Assembly: GCF_002970915.1 (NCBI RefSeq)
Contig: NZ_CP027190.1
Location: 124,001 to 188,000, forward strand
Source: Lactobacillus sp. CBA3605
Lineage (GTDB): Bacteria > Bacillota > Bacilli > Lactobacillales > Lactobacillaceae
DNA length: 64,000 nt
Reading direction: 5' to 3'
In this document: positions 28,272-36,038 of the stretch, piece by piece
Layout of the letters: the number at the start of each line of letters is the position of its first letter
How positions within the stretch are numbered: the stretch's first letter is position 1
Position numbers and translations under genes: made by a program
Notes under the pieces: generated by a model
What the model was told of the DNA's origin: nothing
Databases searched by the model: none
The model's input: only the letters and a program-made list of their open reading frames with translations

Positions 28272-28392
28272 AAGCTTATATGGCTAAGTATAGCAATTTA
28301 TAGTGGTAAAAGCTTACAAAATGACTAAAAAAGACAGCTATAGGGGACAGTCATTTTGGAACTTAAACAGCGAAACAAATCAGTGCTAACGT

Positions 28393-28417
28393 TTTGTATG
28401 TACTTTGTACATACAAA
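28393..28417. promoter_or_regulatory. 25-bp perfect palindrome, probable operator
   Basis: Arms TTTGTATGTAC and GTACATACAAA (11 bp each) with a TTT centre. There is no T tract, so it is a protein site rather than a terminator. It lies about 40 bp before the LexA-type box. Confidence 0.6.
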
Positions 28418-28448
28418 GTGCGTAGCTTGAATCAACACTCTTTAAGCC

Positions 28449-28477
28449 TTCAATTAGAACGCACGTTCCTGTATAAT
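28449..28477 (+). promoter_or_regulatory. SOS-type promoter without downstream gene
   Basis: TTCAAT (28449-28454) and TATAAT (28472-28477) with a 17-bp spacer. GAACGCACGTTC (28457-28468) in the spacer matches GAACNNNNGTTC, the Gram-positive LexA box, at every fixed base. The only start downstream, ATG 28476, opens a 13-codon frame (MKDSLTPIVALNC). Confidence 0.5.
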
Positions 28478-28718
28478 GAAAGATAGCCTTACACCGATAG
28501 TCGCCCTGAATTGTTAGTGAATTTAATTATGAACTTGTTGTGATAGGGCATTTGTATTGTGTTACTTTAACTAAAAATAATCACACCCAAAATCAGCCAC
28601 CAGCTTACAACTTTTTGAACTAGGTACAATCCCATAGGCCCATTAAGTCTCAGGAACTGCTTTAAACTTTCACATCATCAGACTACTTCCTATATAATTT
28701 AGATAAATAGTATTAAAA

Positions 28719-28760
28719 ATCCCCGACAATCCAGCTAATTACAGCCGATTATCGGGGATT
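28719..28760 (-). terminator. terminator of esterase gene
   Basis: Stem of AATCCCCGA (28719-28727) with TCGGGGATT (28752-28760), extended by AATC/GATT after a bulge. On the minus strand it is followed by TTTTTAAT. Confidence 0.85.
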
Positions 28761-28785
28761 ACAGTTTATTTTAATTTAAAGTGGC

Positions 28786-29736
28786 TTAGTGGTTACGTTG
28801 CATGACCCAGCCGGTTGATAGATCCATTGCCGCCCGAGTTGCATGTGTTTGATCGAGTGCATTAACCATGACGAAATCATGCACCATGGCTTGGAAACGG
28901 ACTTGGGTAACGGCGACGCCAGCGGCACGTAACTTGTTTGCATAGGCTTCACCTTCATCACGTAAGACGTCAGCTTCATCGGTTAAGATTAAAGCTTCTG
29001 GCAAATCGGCTAATTCAGTTAGATTTGCTCGTAATGGCGACGCTGTAATTTCAGCACGTTCAGCTGGGTCCGTGGTATATTGGTCCCAAAACCATTGCAT
29101 ACCAGCCTTAGTTAAATAATGATCTTCCGCAAATTGATTGTATGATTCGGTTTCAAAATTAGCATCCGTAACAGGGTAGTAGAGTAATTGTTGACTGATA
29201 GGTAAGCCTTGACGTTGCTTAGTCATTAAGGTCATAACGGTAGCCATGTTACCTCCGACTGAGTCGCCAGCAACGGTCAACTTATCTAATGACAAGTTGT
29301 AACGAGCGGCTAATGCGGGTAATTGTTGTAAAATGGCGTAGTTTTGCTCGATGGCCGTTGGATATTGTGCTTCTGGTGACCGGGTATATTCTGGGAAAAC
29401 GACGACTGAGTTAGTCCGTACGGCTAGTTCCCGAACTAACTTATCATGCGTCTGTGCACTCCCAAAAACCCAGCCAGCTCCATGAATATAGAAAATAACA
29501 GGTAACTTCGTATGATTCCCAGCCGGGCGAATTAAACGAACATTCAGATTCCCCCAAGAACCTGCATCCATTGCCAAATCTTCAATATCCACATTGTACT
29601 TGTTAACGGGTGACGTTTGCACTTGTTCCAGCAACTCACGGCCCGCAGTTGGTGCGAGTTCATAAATCCGTGGATGTGGTGCATTGGCCAAACTAAATGC
29701 TTGCGCAGCTGATTCCAACAAAACTTCCTTAGACAT
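28786..29736 (-). CDS. alpha/beta hydrolase, HSL-family esterase
   Basis: 316 residues. YIHGAGWVFGS is the oxyanion HGGG-type motif (here HGAG) and GDSVGGNMA is the GDSxGG nucleophile elbow of hormone-sensitive-lipase-type esterases. The late HDF in MVHDFVM supplies the catalytic His. Substrate unknown; carboxylesters are likely. It is divergent from an OhrR-like regulator, and a palindrome in its 5 prime leader suggests that regulator represses it. AAGGGG precedes the ATG. This gene pair recalls ohr-ohrR layouts, but with an esterase in place of the peroxidase. Confidence 0.9.
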   Translation of the reverse strand: MSKEVLLESAAQAFSLANAPHPRIYELAPTAGRELLEQVQTSPVNKYNVDIEDLAMDAGSWGNLNVRLIRPAGNHTKLPVIFYIHGAGWVFGSAQTHDKLVRELAVRTNSVVVFPEYTRSPEAQYPTAIEQNYAILQQLPALAARYNLSLDKLTVAGDSVGGNMATVMTLMTKQRQGLPISQQLLYYPVTDANFETESYNQFAEDHYLTKAGMQWFWDQYTTDPAERAEITASPLRANLTELADLPEALILTDEADVLRDEGEAYANKLRAAGVAVTQVRFQAMVHDFVMVNALDQTHATRAAMDLSTGWVMQRNH

Positions 29737-29755
29737 AATGATTCCCCTTGTGTTT

Positions 29756-29774
29756 TACACGATTTAATCGTGTA
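29756..29774. promoter_or_regulatory. OhrR/MarR-type operator
   Basis: Arms TACACGATT and AATCGTGTA with a single T centre, a perfect 19-bp palindrome. It resembles the Bacillus OhrR site TACAATTTAATTGTA. It lies 20 bp downstream of the esterase -10. Confidence 0.72.
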
Positions 29775-29791
29775 TGTCCTAAGACAACTTC

Positions 29792-29820
29792 AATTATAAA
29801 CAACTAGTTTAGGTTGTCAA
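29792..29820 (-). promoter_or_regulatory. consensus promoter of esterase gene
   Basis: On the minus strand TTGACA (29820-29815), 17-bp spacer, TATAAT (29797-29792): both hexamers are perfect. A strong promoter like this usually needs a repressor. Confidence 0.88.
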
Positions 29821-29828
29821 CAATTAAA

Positions 29829-29857
29829 TTGCTTAAAATTATCAATCGCTTTATAAT
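29829..29857 (+). promoter_or_regulatory. promoter of OhrR-like regulator
   Basis: TTGCTT (29829-29834), 17-bp spacer, TATAAT (29852-29857). It lies back to back with the esterase promoter, so one bound repressor could affect both. Confidence 0.7.
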
Positions 29858-29885
29858 GGGGGTGCTATCGAAGGAGGTACGTACC

Positions 29886-30305
29886 ATGCGCAAACTAGAA
29901 GATCATTTTTGCTTTTTAATGTATGTCACATCCCGGGCTATTCAGCGGGCCTATCAACCAGAACTGGCGGCGCAAACGCTCACTTATCCGCAATATTTAG
30001 TATTAGTGCTATTGTATGAGCAACCCAACTTAACAGTCAAAGCCATTGGTCGTTGGTTGGATCTCAGTACTGGGACTGTGACGCCATTGTTAAAACGGAT
30101 GGCGGATGAAGGCTTGATTACCCGGCAACGTAGTCAAACTGATGAACGTCAAGTAAGTATTCAACTGACACCGACCGGAACAGCTAAACGGCTGGCTATC
30201 AGTGATTTGCCAGAAGTTCTGGTTGAAAAAGGACAACTTAGCCCGGCAGAATGGACACAGCTAACGCAATTAGTCCATAAACTCATGACTAATCTTAAAA
30301 ATTAA
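29886..30305 (+). CDS. OhrR-like MarR-family redox regulator
   Basis: About 139 residues. HFCFLMYVTSRAI near the N-terminus aligns with the OhrR stretch around its reactive cysteine; Cys9 is in the matching place. LTYPQYLVLVLLYE and the helix-turn-helix LDLSTGTVTPLLKRM follow. OhrR releases DNA when organic peroxides oxidise that cysteine. AAGGAGG before ATG 29886 fixes the start; a frame open from 29814 covers the promoter and is rejected. It is divergent from an esterase with an OhrR-like palindrome between them. Peroxide sensing is inferred from the conserved cysteine. Confidence 0.85.
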   Translation: MRKLEDHFCFLMYVTSRAIQRAYQPELAAQTLTYPQYLVLVLLYEQPNLTVKAIGRWLDLSTGTVTPLLKRMADEGLITRQRSQTDERQVSIQLTPTGTAKRLAISDLPEVLVEKGQLSPAEWTQLTQLVHKLMTNLKN

Positions 30306-30314
30306 GCATATCTT

Positions 30315-30356
30315 AACCCCCATTAAGTGCTATTATCACACCAATTAATGGGGGTT
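30315..30356 (+). terminator. terminator after OhrR-like gene
   Basis: A perfect 12-bp stem (30315-30326 with 30345-30356) and an 18-nt loop. The T tract is weak. Confidence 0.65.
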
Positions 30357-30570
30357 AACTTTAACCACATAGCAGGCGGTGCAGCACGGGTTAAGCGTGA
30401 TGGCAGTGGCTAAGGCGTGATTTCTCTCATGCTTAGGTCAAACAAAAAGCCGATATTCAAGGATTACCACCAGCTTGGTCACAGTTCCGTCATAAAAAAT
30501 TCACAAAAAAGTCATATATTTTCTTTATGATTATCCTAATAATTTGAACCATGAATGGAGTAATGTTGAT

Positions 30571-31272
30571 ATGATTTATGCTCAGATTTTAGCCGGTGGC
30601 AAAGGTACCCGGATGGGTAATGTACCAATGCCCAAACAATTTTTATCGTTGGCCGATAAGCCAATTTTAATCCACACAATTGAAAAGTTTGTTCTGGAAA
30701 GTCGCTTTGATGCCATTTTAGTTGTCTGCCCAGCGGACTGGTTGAGTCACACGCAAGATCTCGTTAGCAAGTACGTGCACGATGAACGTGTGCATGTGGT
30801 GACTGGTGGTTCAGAACGGAATGAGACCCTAATGAAAGGGATTAGCTACATCCGTGAAAATTATGGAAGCCATGATGATGATGTCGTGGTCACCCATGAT
30901 GCCGTCCGTCCATTTATTACGCAACGAATTATTAATGATAATATTGAAGCCGTTTTAAAGAATCCAGCGGTTGATACGGTTGTCCCAGCCATTGACACGA
31001 TTGTCCAAGGCGCTGAAAATCAGATTGAAGATATCCCAGTGCGGTCGAAAATGTATCAAGGTCAGACCCCACAAAGCTTTAACATTAAGACCTTAGTTGA
31101 TTCGTATGCTGCCCTATCAGCGGCTCAAAAAGAAACGTTATCTGATTCATGCAAAATTTGTTTATTAGCCGGTCAACCAGTTACCATGGTTCGCGGTGAA
31201 AACTTCAATTTCAAAATTACAACGCCTTACGATCTACGGGTCGCAACTGCGCTAGTGGAAACGAGGTCTTAA
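30571..31272 (+). CDS. tarI: ribitol-5-phosphate cytidylyltransferase
   Basis: 233 residues of the IspD/TarI family. QILAGGKGTRMG is the CTP-binding loop and PMPKQFLSL follows. TarI makes CDP-ribitol from CTP and ribitol-5-phosphate, for wall teichoic acid. The next gene, tarJ, makes ribitol-5-phosphate, which separates this from ispD. The start is ATG 30571 with GGAG upstream; a frame open nine codons earlier has no better SD. The tarJ start follows 1 bp after the stop. Confidence 0.95.
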   Translation: MIYAQILAGGKGTRMGNVPMPKQFLSLADKPILIHTIEKFVLESRFDAILVVCPADWLSHTQDLVSKYVHDERVHVVTGGSERNETLMKGISYIRENYGSHDDDVVVTHDAVRPFITQRIINDNIEAVLKNPAVDTVVPAIDTIVQGAENQIEDIPVRSKMYQGQTPQSFNIKTLVDSYAALSAAQKETLSDSCKICLLAGQPVTMVRGENFNFKITTPYDLRVATALVETRS

Positions 31273-31273
31273 G

Positions 31274-32299
31274 ATGTTAAATCAAGTTTATCGGCTCGTA
31301 GCGGCACGCCAGTTTGAAGTCCAAACCGTCGCTGAAACGGTTACCGATCAAGACATCGTTGTCCGACCACGGTATTTGTCCGTCTGTCACGCTGACCAAC
31401 GGTATTTCTCTGGTCAACGCTCGCAAGCAGTGTTACGGCAAAAATTACCGATGGCCTTAATTCATGAAGGGGTTGGCGAAGTGGTCCATGATCCTAAGGG
31501 CGAGTTTGCTCCTGGAACCCTGGTCACGATGATTCCGAATACGCCGGTTGAAACAGATCCCATTATTAAGGAAAATTACTTACCAACGTCAAAGTTTCGT
31601 TCTAGTGGTTTTGATGGTTTCATGCAAGAATACGTTTGTTTACAACGTGACCGGGTCTTAGCCTTGCCAACGGATTTCGATATGGAAATGTCCGCTTTTA
31701 TCGAAATGATTTCGGTTGGTGTCCATGCTTTAACGCAATTAGAAGCGACGATGGATGCCGATCAAAAAGTCATCGGTATTTGGGGCGATGGCAACTTAGG
31801 CTATATTACCGCAACATTAGTTAAACAGCTCTTCCCAGAAAGCCAATTGGTTATCTTTGGTCGTCATCAGTCTAAGCTAGATTACTTCTCATTTGCAGAT
31901 AAGACTTACTTAGTTGATGATATCCCAGCTGATTTAAAAGTTAGTCAAGCGCTTGAATGTACTGGTGGACGAGGCAGTGAAGCGGCCATCGGTCAAATCA
32001 TTGAACACATCCGGCCAATGGGAACTGCCATCTTAATGGGTGTATCTGAAGACCCCGTTGATATTGATACGCGGTCCGTCTTAGCAGCCGGTTTAACGTT
32101 GCGTGGCGTTAGTCGTAGTGGTCGGGTCGATTTTGAACGCGCCTTAGACATCTTGGCGAAGAGTCCCGTCACCCGGGAACGATTACAAAATCTAGTCGGG
32201 TTAACTCGCAAGGTTAGCACCATCCAAGACATCATTGAATTCTTTGAAAGTGACCTCACGAATTATTGGGGTAAGGCGGTGATGGAGTGGGACGTCTGA
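31274..32299 (+). CDS. tarJ: ribulose-5-phosphate reductase
   Basis: A 341-residue zinc-dependent medium-chain dehydrogenase. RYLSVCHADQRYFSG carries the catalytic-zinc cysteine, and GIWGDGNLGYITATL is the NADPH-binding Rossmann loop. TarJ reduces ribulose-5-phosphate to ribitol-5-phosphate and works with TarI. It starts 1 bp after tarI and its end overlaps the next gene by 13 bp, so tarI-tarJ-tarK are tightly coupled. Confidence 0.95.
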   Translation: MLNQVYRLVAARQFEVQTVAETVTDQDIVVRPRYLSVCHADQRYFSGQRSQAVLRQKLPMALIHEGVGEVVHDPKGEFAPGTLVTMIPNTPVETDPIIKENYLPTSKFRSSGFDGFMQEYVCLQRDRVLALPTDFDMEMSAFIEMISVGVHALTQLEATMDADQKVIGIWGDGNLGYITATLVKQLFPESQLVIFGRHQSKLDYFSFADKTYLVDDIPADLKVSQALECTGGRGSEAAIGQIIEHIRPMGTAILMGVSEDPVDIDTRSVLAAGLTLRGVSRSGRVDFERALDILAKSPVTRERLQNLVGLTRKVSTIQDIIEFFESDLTNYWGKAVMEWDV

Positions 32300-33399
32300 A
32301 AACTATTAAGCTAACGCTATTACGCGCTAGCTTTAATCTTTTTTATCAGACTTGTTACCATCTAGGTGGACCACGGTCGCATCGCGTCACTTTTGCAACA
32401 ATGCGAAGCACCAAGTTAAACGACAATTTAAAAGCCCTCTACCAAGAATTTTCAGCAGCGGATACGGATTATCAAATGACGGTTTTCTGCTACCACTACG
32501 ATCATTCATTTAAAAGTAGATTAGGCTTTTTATGGGCCTCAATTCGGGCGTTGCATGCGTTGGCACGGTCCGAGCTATTTATCGTTGACGATTACTTTTT
32601 CCCGTTGTATGCCATTAACAAACATGCAGACAATCAAGTCGTGCAACTGTGGCATGCCATTGGTTCATTGAAAAAATTCGGCCTGAGCTTACCGCATGCT
32701 GATCAAAGCATTCTAAAGCCCCATACTAATTATGATTGGGTCTTTATTAATTCGGCGGTTGATAAACCAGCCTATGCGGATGCCTTTGATATTGATCCTG
32801 AGCACATCCTAGCAACAGGCGAGCCCATGATGGATCAACTGATGGTGATGCAGCCAGAAGCTCATCCGGGGCCTAAACGGCTATTGTATTCACCAACCTA
32901 TCGTTCAGGCATCCACGGTGAGCAGCAGGTCTTAGCTTACGTGCAAGCATTTATTAAAGCAACGGCTCAATTAACGGCGGACTGGGAAATCAATATCTCA
33001 TTGCATCCGTACTTGAAATTACCGGCATCATTGAACTTGCCAGCTAACGTGCATATTTTTCAAGACGCCACGCGGGTCAAAACTAGTATGCCAACGACTG
33101 ATCTATTTATAACTGACTATTCTTCGTTATCGTTAAATTTCAGTTATTTTGACCGGCCAATCCTGTTGTTTACGCCGGATTATGAGGCTTATATGGCGGT
33201 CTGTGGCTTCTACGTTGATTATTATGACTATCTGGGAGCACCACACTTTGCACAAGCAGACCAATTGATTGACTTTATTAATCAACAGTTGCCTGGTTTA
33301 GATTTAGCGTATGTGCACCAGCTAAAGGCAAAGACATTTCCACACCAAGACGGTCAAAATAGTCGCCGGGTCTACCAATTTCTAACTAAATTACTCTAA
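32287..33399 (+). CDS. tarK: TarK/TarF-like glycerol/ribitol-phosphotransferase
   Basis: 370 residues of the CDP-glycerol glycerophosphotransferase family (Glyphos_transf). VQLWHAIGSLKKFG and LFITDYSSLSLNF are the two family signatures that hold the catalytic residues. At this size it has only the catalytic domain plus an N-terminal membrane-binding stretch, fitting a primase that adds the first unit(s) before TarL. It starts at GTG 32287 inside the tarJ end, with GGCGGTGATGG ahead. The name follows the tarIJKL order of lactobacilli; TarB or TarF activity is not excluded. Confidence 0.85.
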   Translation: MGRLKTIKLTLLRASFNLFYQTCYHLGGPRSHRVTFATMRSTKLNDNLKALYQEFSAADTDYQMTVFCYHYDHSFKSRLGFLWASIRALHALARSELFIVDDYFFPLYAINKHADNQVVQLWHAIGSLKKFGLSLPHADQSILKPHTNYDWVFINSAVDKPAYADAFDIDPEHILATGEPMMDQLMVMQPEAHPGPKRLLYSPTYRSGIHGEQQVLAYVQAFIKATAQLTADWEINISLHPYLKLPASLNLPANVHIFQDATRVKTSMPTTDLFITDYSSLSLNFSYFDRPILLFTPDYEAYMAVCGFYVDYYDYLGAPHFAQADQLIDFINQQLPGLDLAYVHQLKAKTFPHQDGQNSRRVYQFLTKLL

Positions 33400-33424
33400 T
33401 TATTAGCGGGGAGCGCATGTATTT

Positions 33425-35326
33425 ATGTTACAACGATTAAAACGAGTCGCTCGACGGGTGCTTTACGGTCGTCGTCGACCAGCACCAACCGTGGGCACGG
33501 TTCCAACTGAAACAGTTGATACCTCGTTGAAGTATCTGAATGAACCACGTTTAGATAACGATGCCGAATCGCTCATCAAGCGACAAGTGACACGTTTAGA
33601 ATTTAACAGTTCTTACTTAGTCATTGAAGGTCAAGCTTATTTTGAAAAATATCCAGAGACGGATGATGAACGAATTGTTAAAAGTTTGTTGTTGGTCAGT
33701 GACCAGCATGATGAGCTGGAGATTCCCTTGGTCAATCAAGCTATCACGGATGATCATTATCCCCAAGCTGGTTATCGAGGCGCTATTAATTTTTCAACCA
33801 TTAATAATGGTAAGCCACTACAACCAGGAACTTATGAAGTTAAATTACAACTCAAGCAATATTTGAATAAAGGTTGGCTAATTCGCCGGACCACTATTGG
33901 TAAGATTGCTGATACCGATCAAGATTTAAATTATACGACAAAGATGACGAGTTACTCCGCTAAGAGCAACAAATCATATAGCTTGATTTTTCGGTATAAC
34001 TTAGCTGCCCAGGCCTTGAATGTGACTTCTTATCAATTAAGTGAAATCAATCCATTGGAAAACGAATTCACGAGTGATGAGGGCCTTGATACAGCTGCTA
34101 TGCGAGCTTTAAAACGGCGAGCCTTAAAACTTTGGTATCGGTGGTACTGTTTACAGCCAGTTCGCAAGAAACAGATTTCCTTTGTTTCCGATAGTCGAGT
34201 AACCATTTCAGGGAACTTTGAGTTTATTTATCAAGAATTAAAGCAACGTCAAACCGATTTCAAGATTTCCTTTTATTTGAAACCTAGCATCAAAGCTAAA
34301 AAATCTTGGAAAGAAGTCCGCACGTTGGCTAAAGCCTTAGCAACTAGTCGTTACATCATTCTTGATGACTTCTATCCGCTAGTCTATCCCTTGGCTATTC
34401 GTGAGAATGCCGACTTAATTCAAGTTTGGCATGCAGTCGGTGCTTTTAAAACCTTTGGCTATAGTCGTTTAGGCATGCCTGGTGGGCCGAAACTCCAATC
34501 ACTTAATCATCGAAATTATACGAAAGCTTTAGTTTCATCGCATAATATCGCTGATAAGTATGCGGAAGGTTTTGGGATTGCCCCCGATAAAATTGCACCA
34601 CTTGGGATTCCACGAACGGATATCTTCTTTGATGAGCCCAAGCAGGCTGAGATTCGAGCCCGTTTGGAAACGGAACTCCCATTTATTAAGGGGAAGAAAG
34701 TAATCTTGTTCGCCCCAACGTTCCGTGGTAATGGGCAACAATCAGCGTATTATCCGTTTGAAATGTTAAACTTCAAAGAGATCTATGAAGCCTTACATGA
34801 GGATTACGTCTTCTTACTAAAGATTCACCCATTTGTGCAAAACAAACCAACTTTGCCATATGAATACTCAGATTTCTATTATGATGTTTCAGATTATCGT
34901 GAAATTAATGATCTACTATTAGTTGCCGATCAATTAATTACCGATTATTCATCAGTTTGTTTTGAATACGCCTTGCTAAAACGGCCCATGGTGTTCTTTG
35001 CACCTGACTTGGCTGATTACATGCAATCACGTAGTTTCTACTTTAATTACTTTGATTTCATTCCAGGTAGTTTAGCGGAAAACACCGGTGACCTGATTAA
35101 CCAGCTTGAACATCCGGTTTTAAATAAAGCCAAATTAGATGGATTTATTAACTTCTTCTTCGATGACTTAGATGGGCATGCAACAGCGCGCTTCGTTGAT
35201 GCCTTACAAGATAACTTCGGGGAAGACGAAGCCTTGATTGATACTGGTGATGGTCCAGAAATGAGCGAGGATGGTAAAATTATCCCAACTTGGGTAAGAA
35301 GACCCCTAAAGCTTAAATTAGCATGA
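33425..35326 (+). CDS. tarL: TarL poly(ribitol-phosphate) polymerase
   Basis: 633 residues: an Arg-rich start, a beta-rich N-terminal domain of about 200 residues, then a Glyphos_transf domain with LIQVWHAVGAFKTFG and LITDYSSVCFEYALLKRP. TarL polymerises ribitol phosphate from CDP-ribitol on the lipid-linked teichoic acid. A two-enzyme TarK/TarL set is consistent with a poly-RboP wall teichoic acid. GGGGAGCGC precedes the ATG. A terminator starts right at the stop, so this ends the tar operon. No tarO, tarA or tarGH is in the window. Confidence 0.9.
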   Translation: MLQRLKRVARRVLYGRRRPAPTVGTVPTETVDTSLKYLNEPRLDNDAESLIKRQVTRLEFNSSYLVIEGQAYFEKYPETDDERIVKSLLLVSDQHDELEIPLVNQAITDDHYPQAGYRGAINFSTINNGKPLQPGTYEVKLQLKQYLNKGWLIRRTTIGKIADTDQDLNYTTKMTSYSAKSNKSYSLIFRYNLAAQALNVTSYQLSEINPLENEFTSDEGLDTAAMRALKRRALKLWYRWYCLQPVRKKQISFVSDSRVTISGNFEFIYQELKQRQTDFKISFYLKPSIKAKKSWKEVRTLAKALATSRYIILDDFYPLVYPLAIRENADLIQVWHAVGAFKTFGYSRLGMPGGPKLQSLNHRNYTKALVSSHNIADKYAEGFGIAPDKIAPLGIPRTDIFFDEPKQAEIRARLETELPFIKGKKVILFAPTFRGNGQQSAYYPFEMLNFKEIYEALHEDYVFLLKIHPFVQNKPTLPYEYSDFYYDVSDYREINDLLLVADQLITDYSSVCFEYALLKRPMVFFAPDLADYMQSRSFYFNYFDFIPGSLAENTGDLINQLEHPVLNKAKLDGFINFFFDDLDGHATARFVDALQDNFGEDEALIDTGDGPEMSEDGKIIPTWVRRPLKLKLA

Positions 35327-35359
35327 ACACCCTGGCTGGTCGCTTGACAGTCAGGGTGT
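35327..35359 (+). terminator. terminator of tar operon
   Basis: A 12-bp stem with one G-U (35327-35338 with 35348-35359), 9-nt loop, then seven Ts. Confidence 0.95.
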
Positions 35360-35451
35360 TTTTTTGTGAATCATTTGGTAGTTGCAGTATTCAGCAACGG
35401 TGGGTGAGGGTACTCGGCATGGCTGGAAATTCAATCACCGATTTTTGTGTA

Positions 35452-35479
35452 TTGACGTTTACTATACAAATGATATACT
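35452..35479 (+). promoter_or_regulatory. promoter of relB-like gene
   Basis: TTGACG (35452-35457) and TATACT (35474-35479), 16-bp spacer. The region between has A/T half-sites that an antitoxin might bind for self-control. Confidence 0.6.
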
Positions 35480-35498
35480 TATTGCTGAGGTGATTAAG

Positions 35499-35756
35499 AT
35501 GGACAACAGTAAAAATATTGCAATCTCATTCCGAGTCAATGAGCAAGACAAACGACAAGCAGCATTAATCTACGAGGCACTAGGCTTAAACCTGTCGACA
35601 GCCTTCAGTATGTTTTTAAAGCGTACAATCGCTGTTGGTGGTGTGCCATTCGATGTCACTAATTCGGATTTACAACACACTGAAACTGCGGCACTTAAAC
35701 AACAATTAGCTGCTATCCGCAATGGACAACTGCCCACACCTGATGATGAAAATTAA
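35499..35756 (+). CDS. RelB/DinJ-family antitoxin without toxin
   Basis: 85 residues. NIAISFRVNEQDKRQAALIY is the RelB/DinJ ribbon-helix-helix start, and LGLNLSTAFSMFLKRTIAVGGVPF is its second half. The acidic tail (LPTPDDEN) should bind a YafQ/RelE toxin. The next ORF is a glycosyltransferase 280 bp away behind a strong terminator, so no toxin is present. GAGGTG before ATG 35499 fixes the start; the longer open frame upstream covers the promoter and is rejected. Confidence 0.88.
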   Translation: MDNSKNIAISFRVNEQDKRQAALIYEALGLNLSTAFSMFLKRTIAVGGVPFDVTNSDLQHTETAALKQQLAAIRNGQLPTPDDEN

Positions 35757-35785
35757 AAGCACTTTATAATGATTGACAATGTCAT

Positions 35786-35831
35786 AAATCTATCGTTAAT
35801 AATCAATAATTTGATTATTAACAATAGATTT
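35786..35831 (+). terminator. terminator after relB-like gene
   Basis: A 21-bp stem with one G-U pair (35786-35806 with 35811-35831), 4-nt loop, then Ts. No room for a toxin gene before it. Confidence 0.93.
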
Positions 35832-36038
35832 TTTTGTTTAGTTTATATAGATAGCTAAACATCATTGCCGTTGAAAACCATATTAAAAAGTAATTTTTTT
35901 GAATACAGTAATTTATAAGTTTACTATGTTTTCCCACCCCAATTAGTAGTTGTTGTGCCGAAACGATGGTTATAATGACAATTGATTACCTAGCTAATAG
36001 GTGAAAGATTATCATTGGCTGAAGGGGAGCATTTTATC

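Larger units (their letters stand above)
28272..28718. other. gene-free region with palindrome and LexA-type promoter
   Basis: About 450 bp with no convincing ORF. It holds a hairpin of AAAATGACT and AGTCATTTT (28318-28356), a 25-bp palindrome (28393-28417), a LexA-type promoter (28449-28477) and a 23-nt word that recurs at 50498-50520. It separates the lctP transcript from the esterase gene. It may be the remains of a lost gene or the home of a small RNA. Confidence 0.5.

Noticed and set aside
28396..28417. Palindrome as a transcription terminator
   Set aside because: It has no T tract on either strand and is AT-rich with a 3-nt centre; an operator is more likely.
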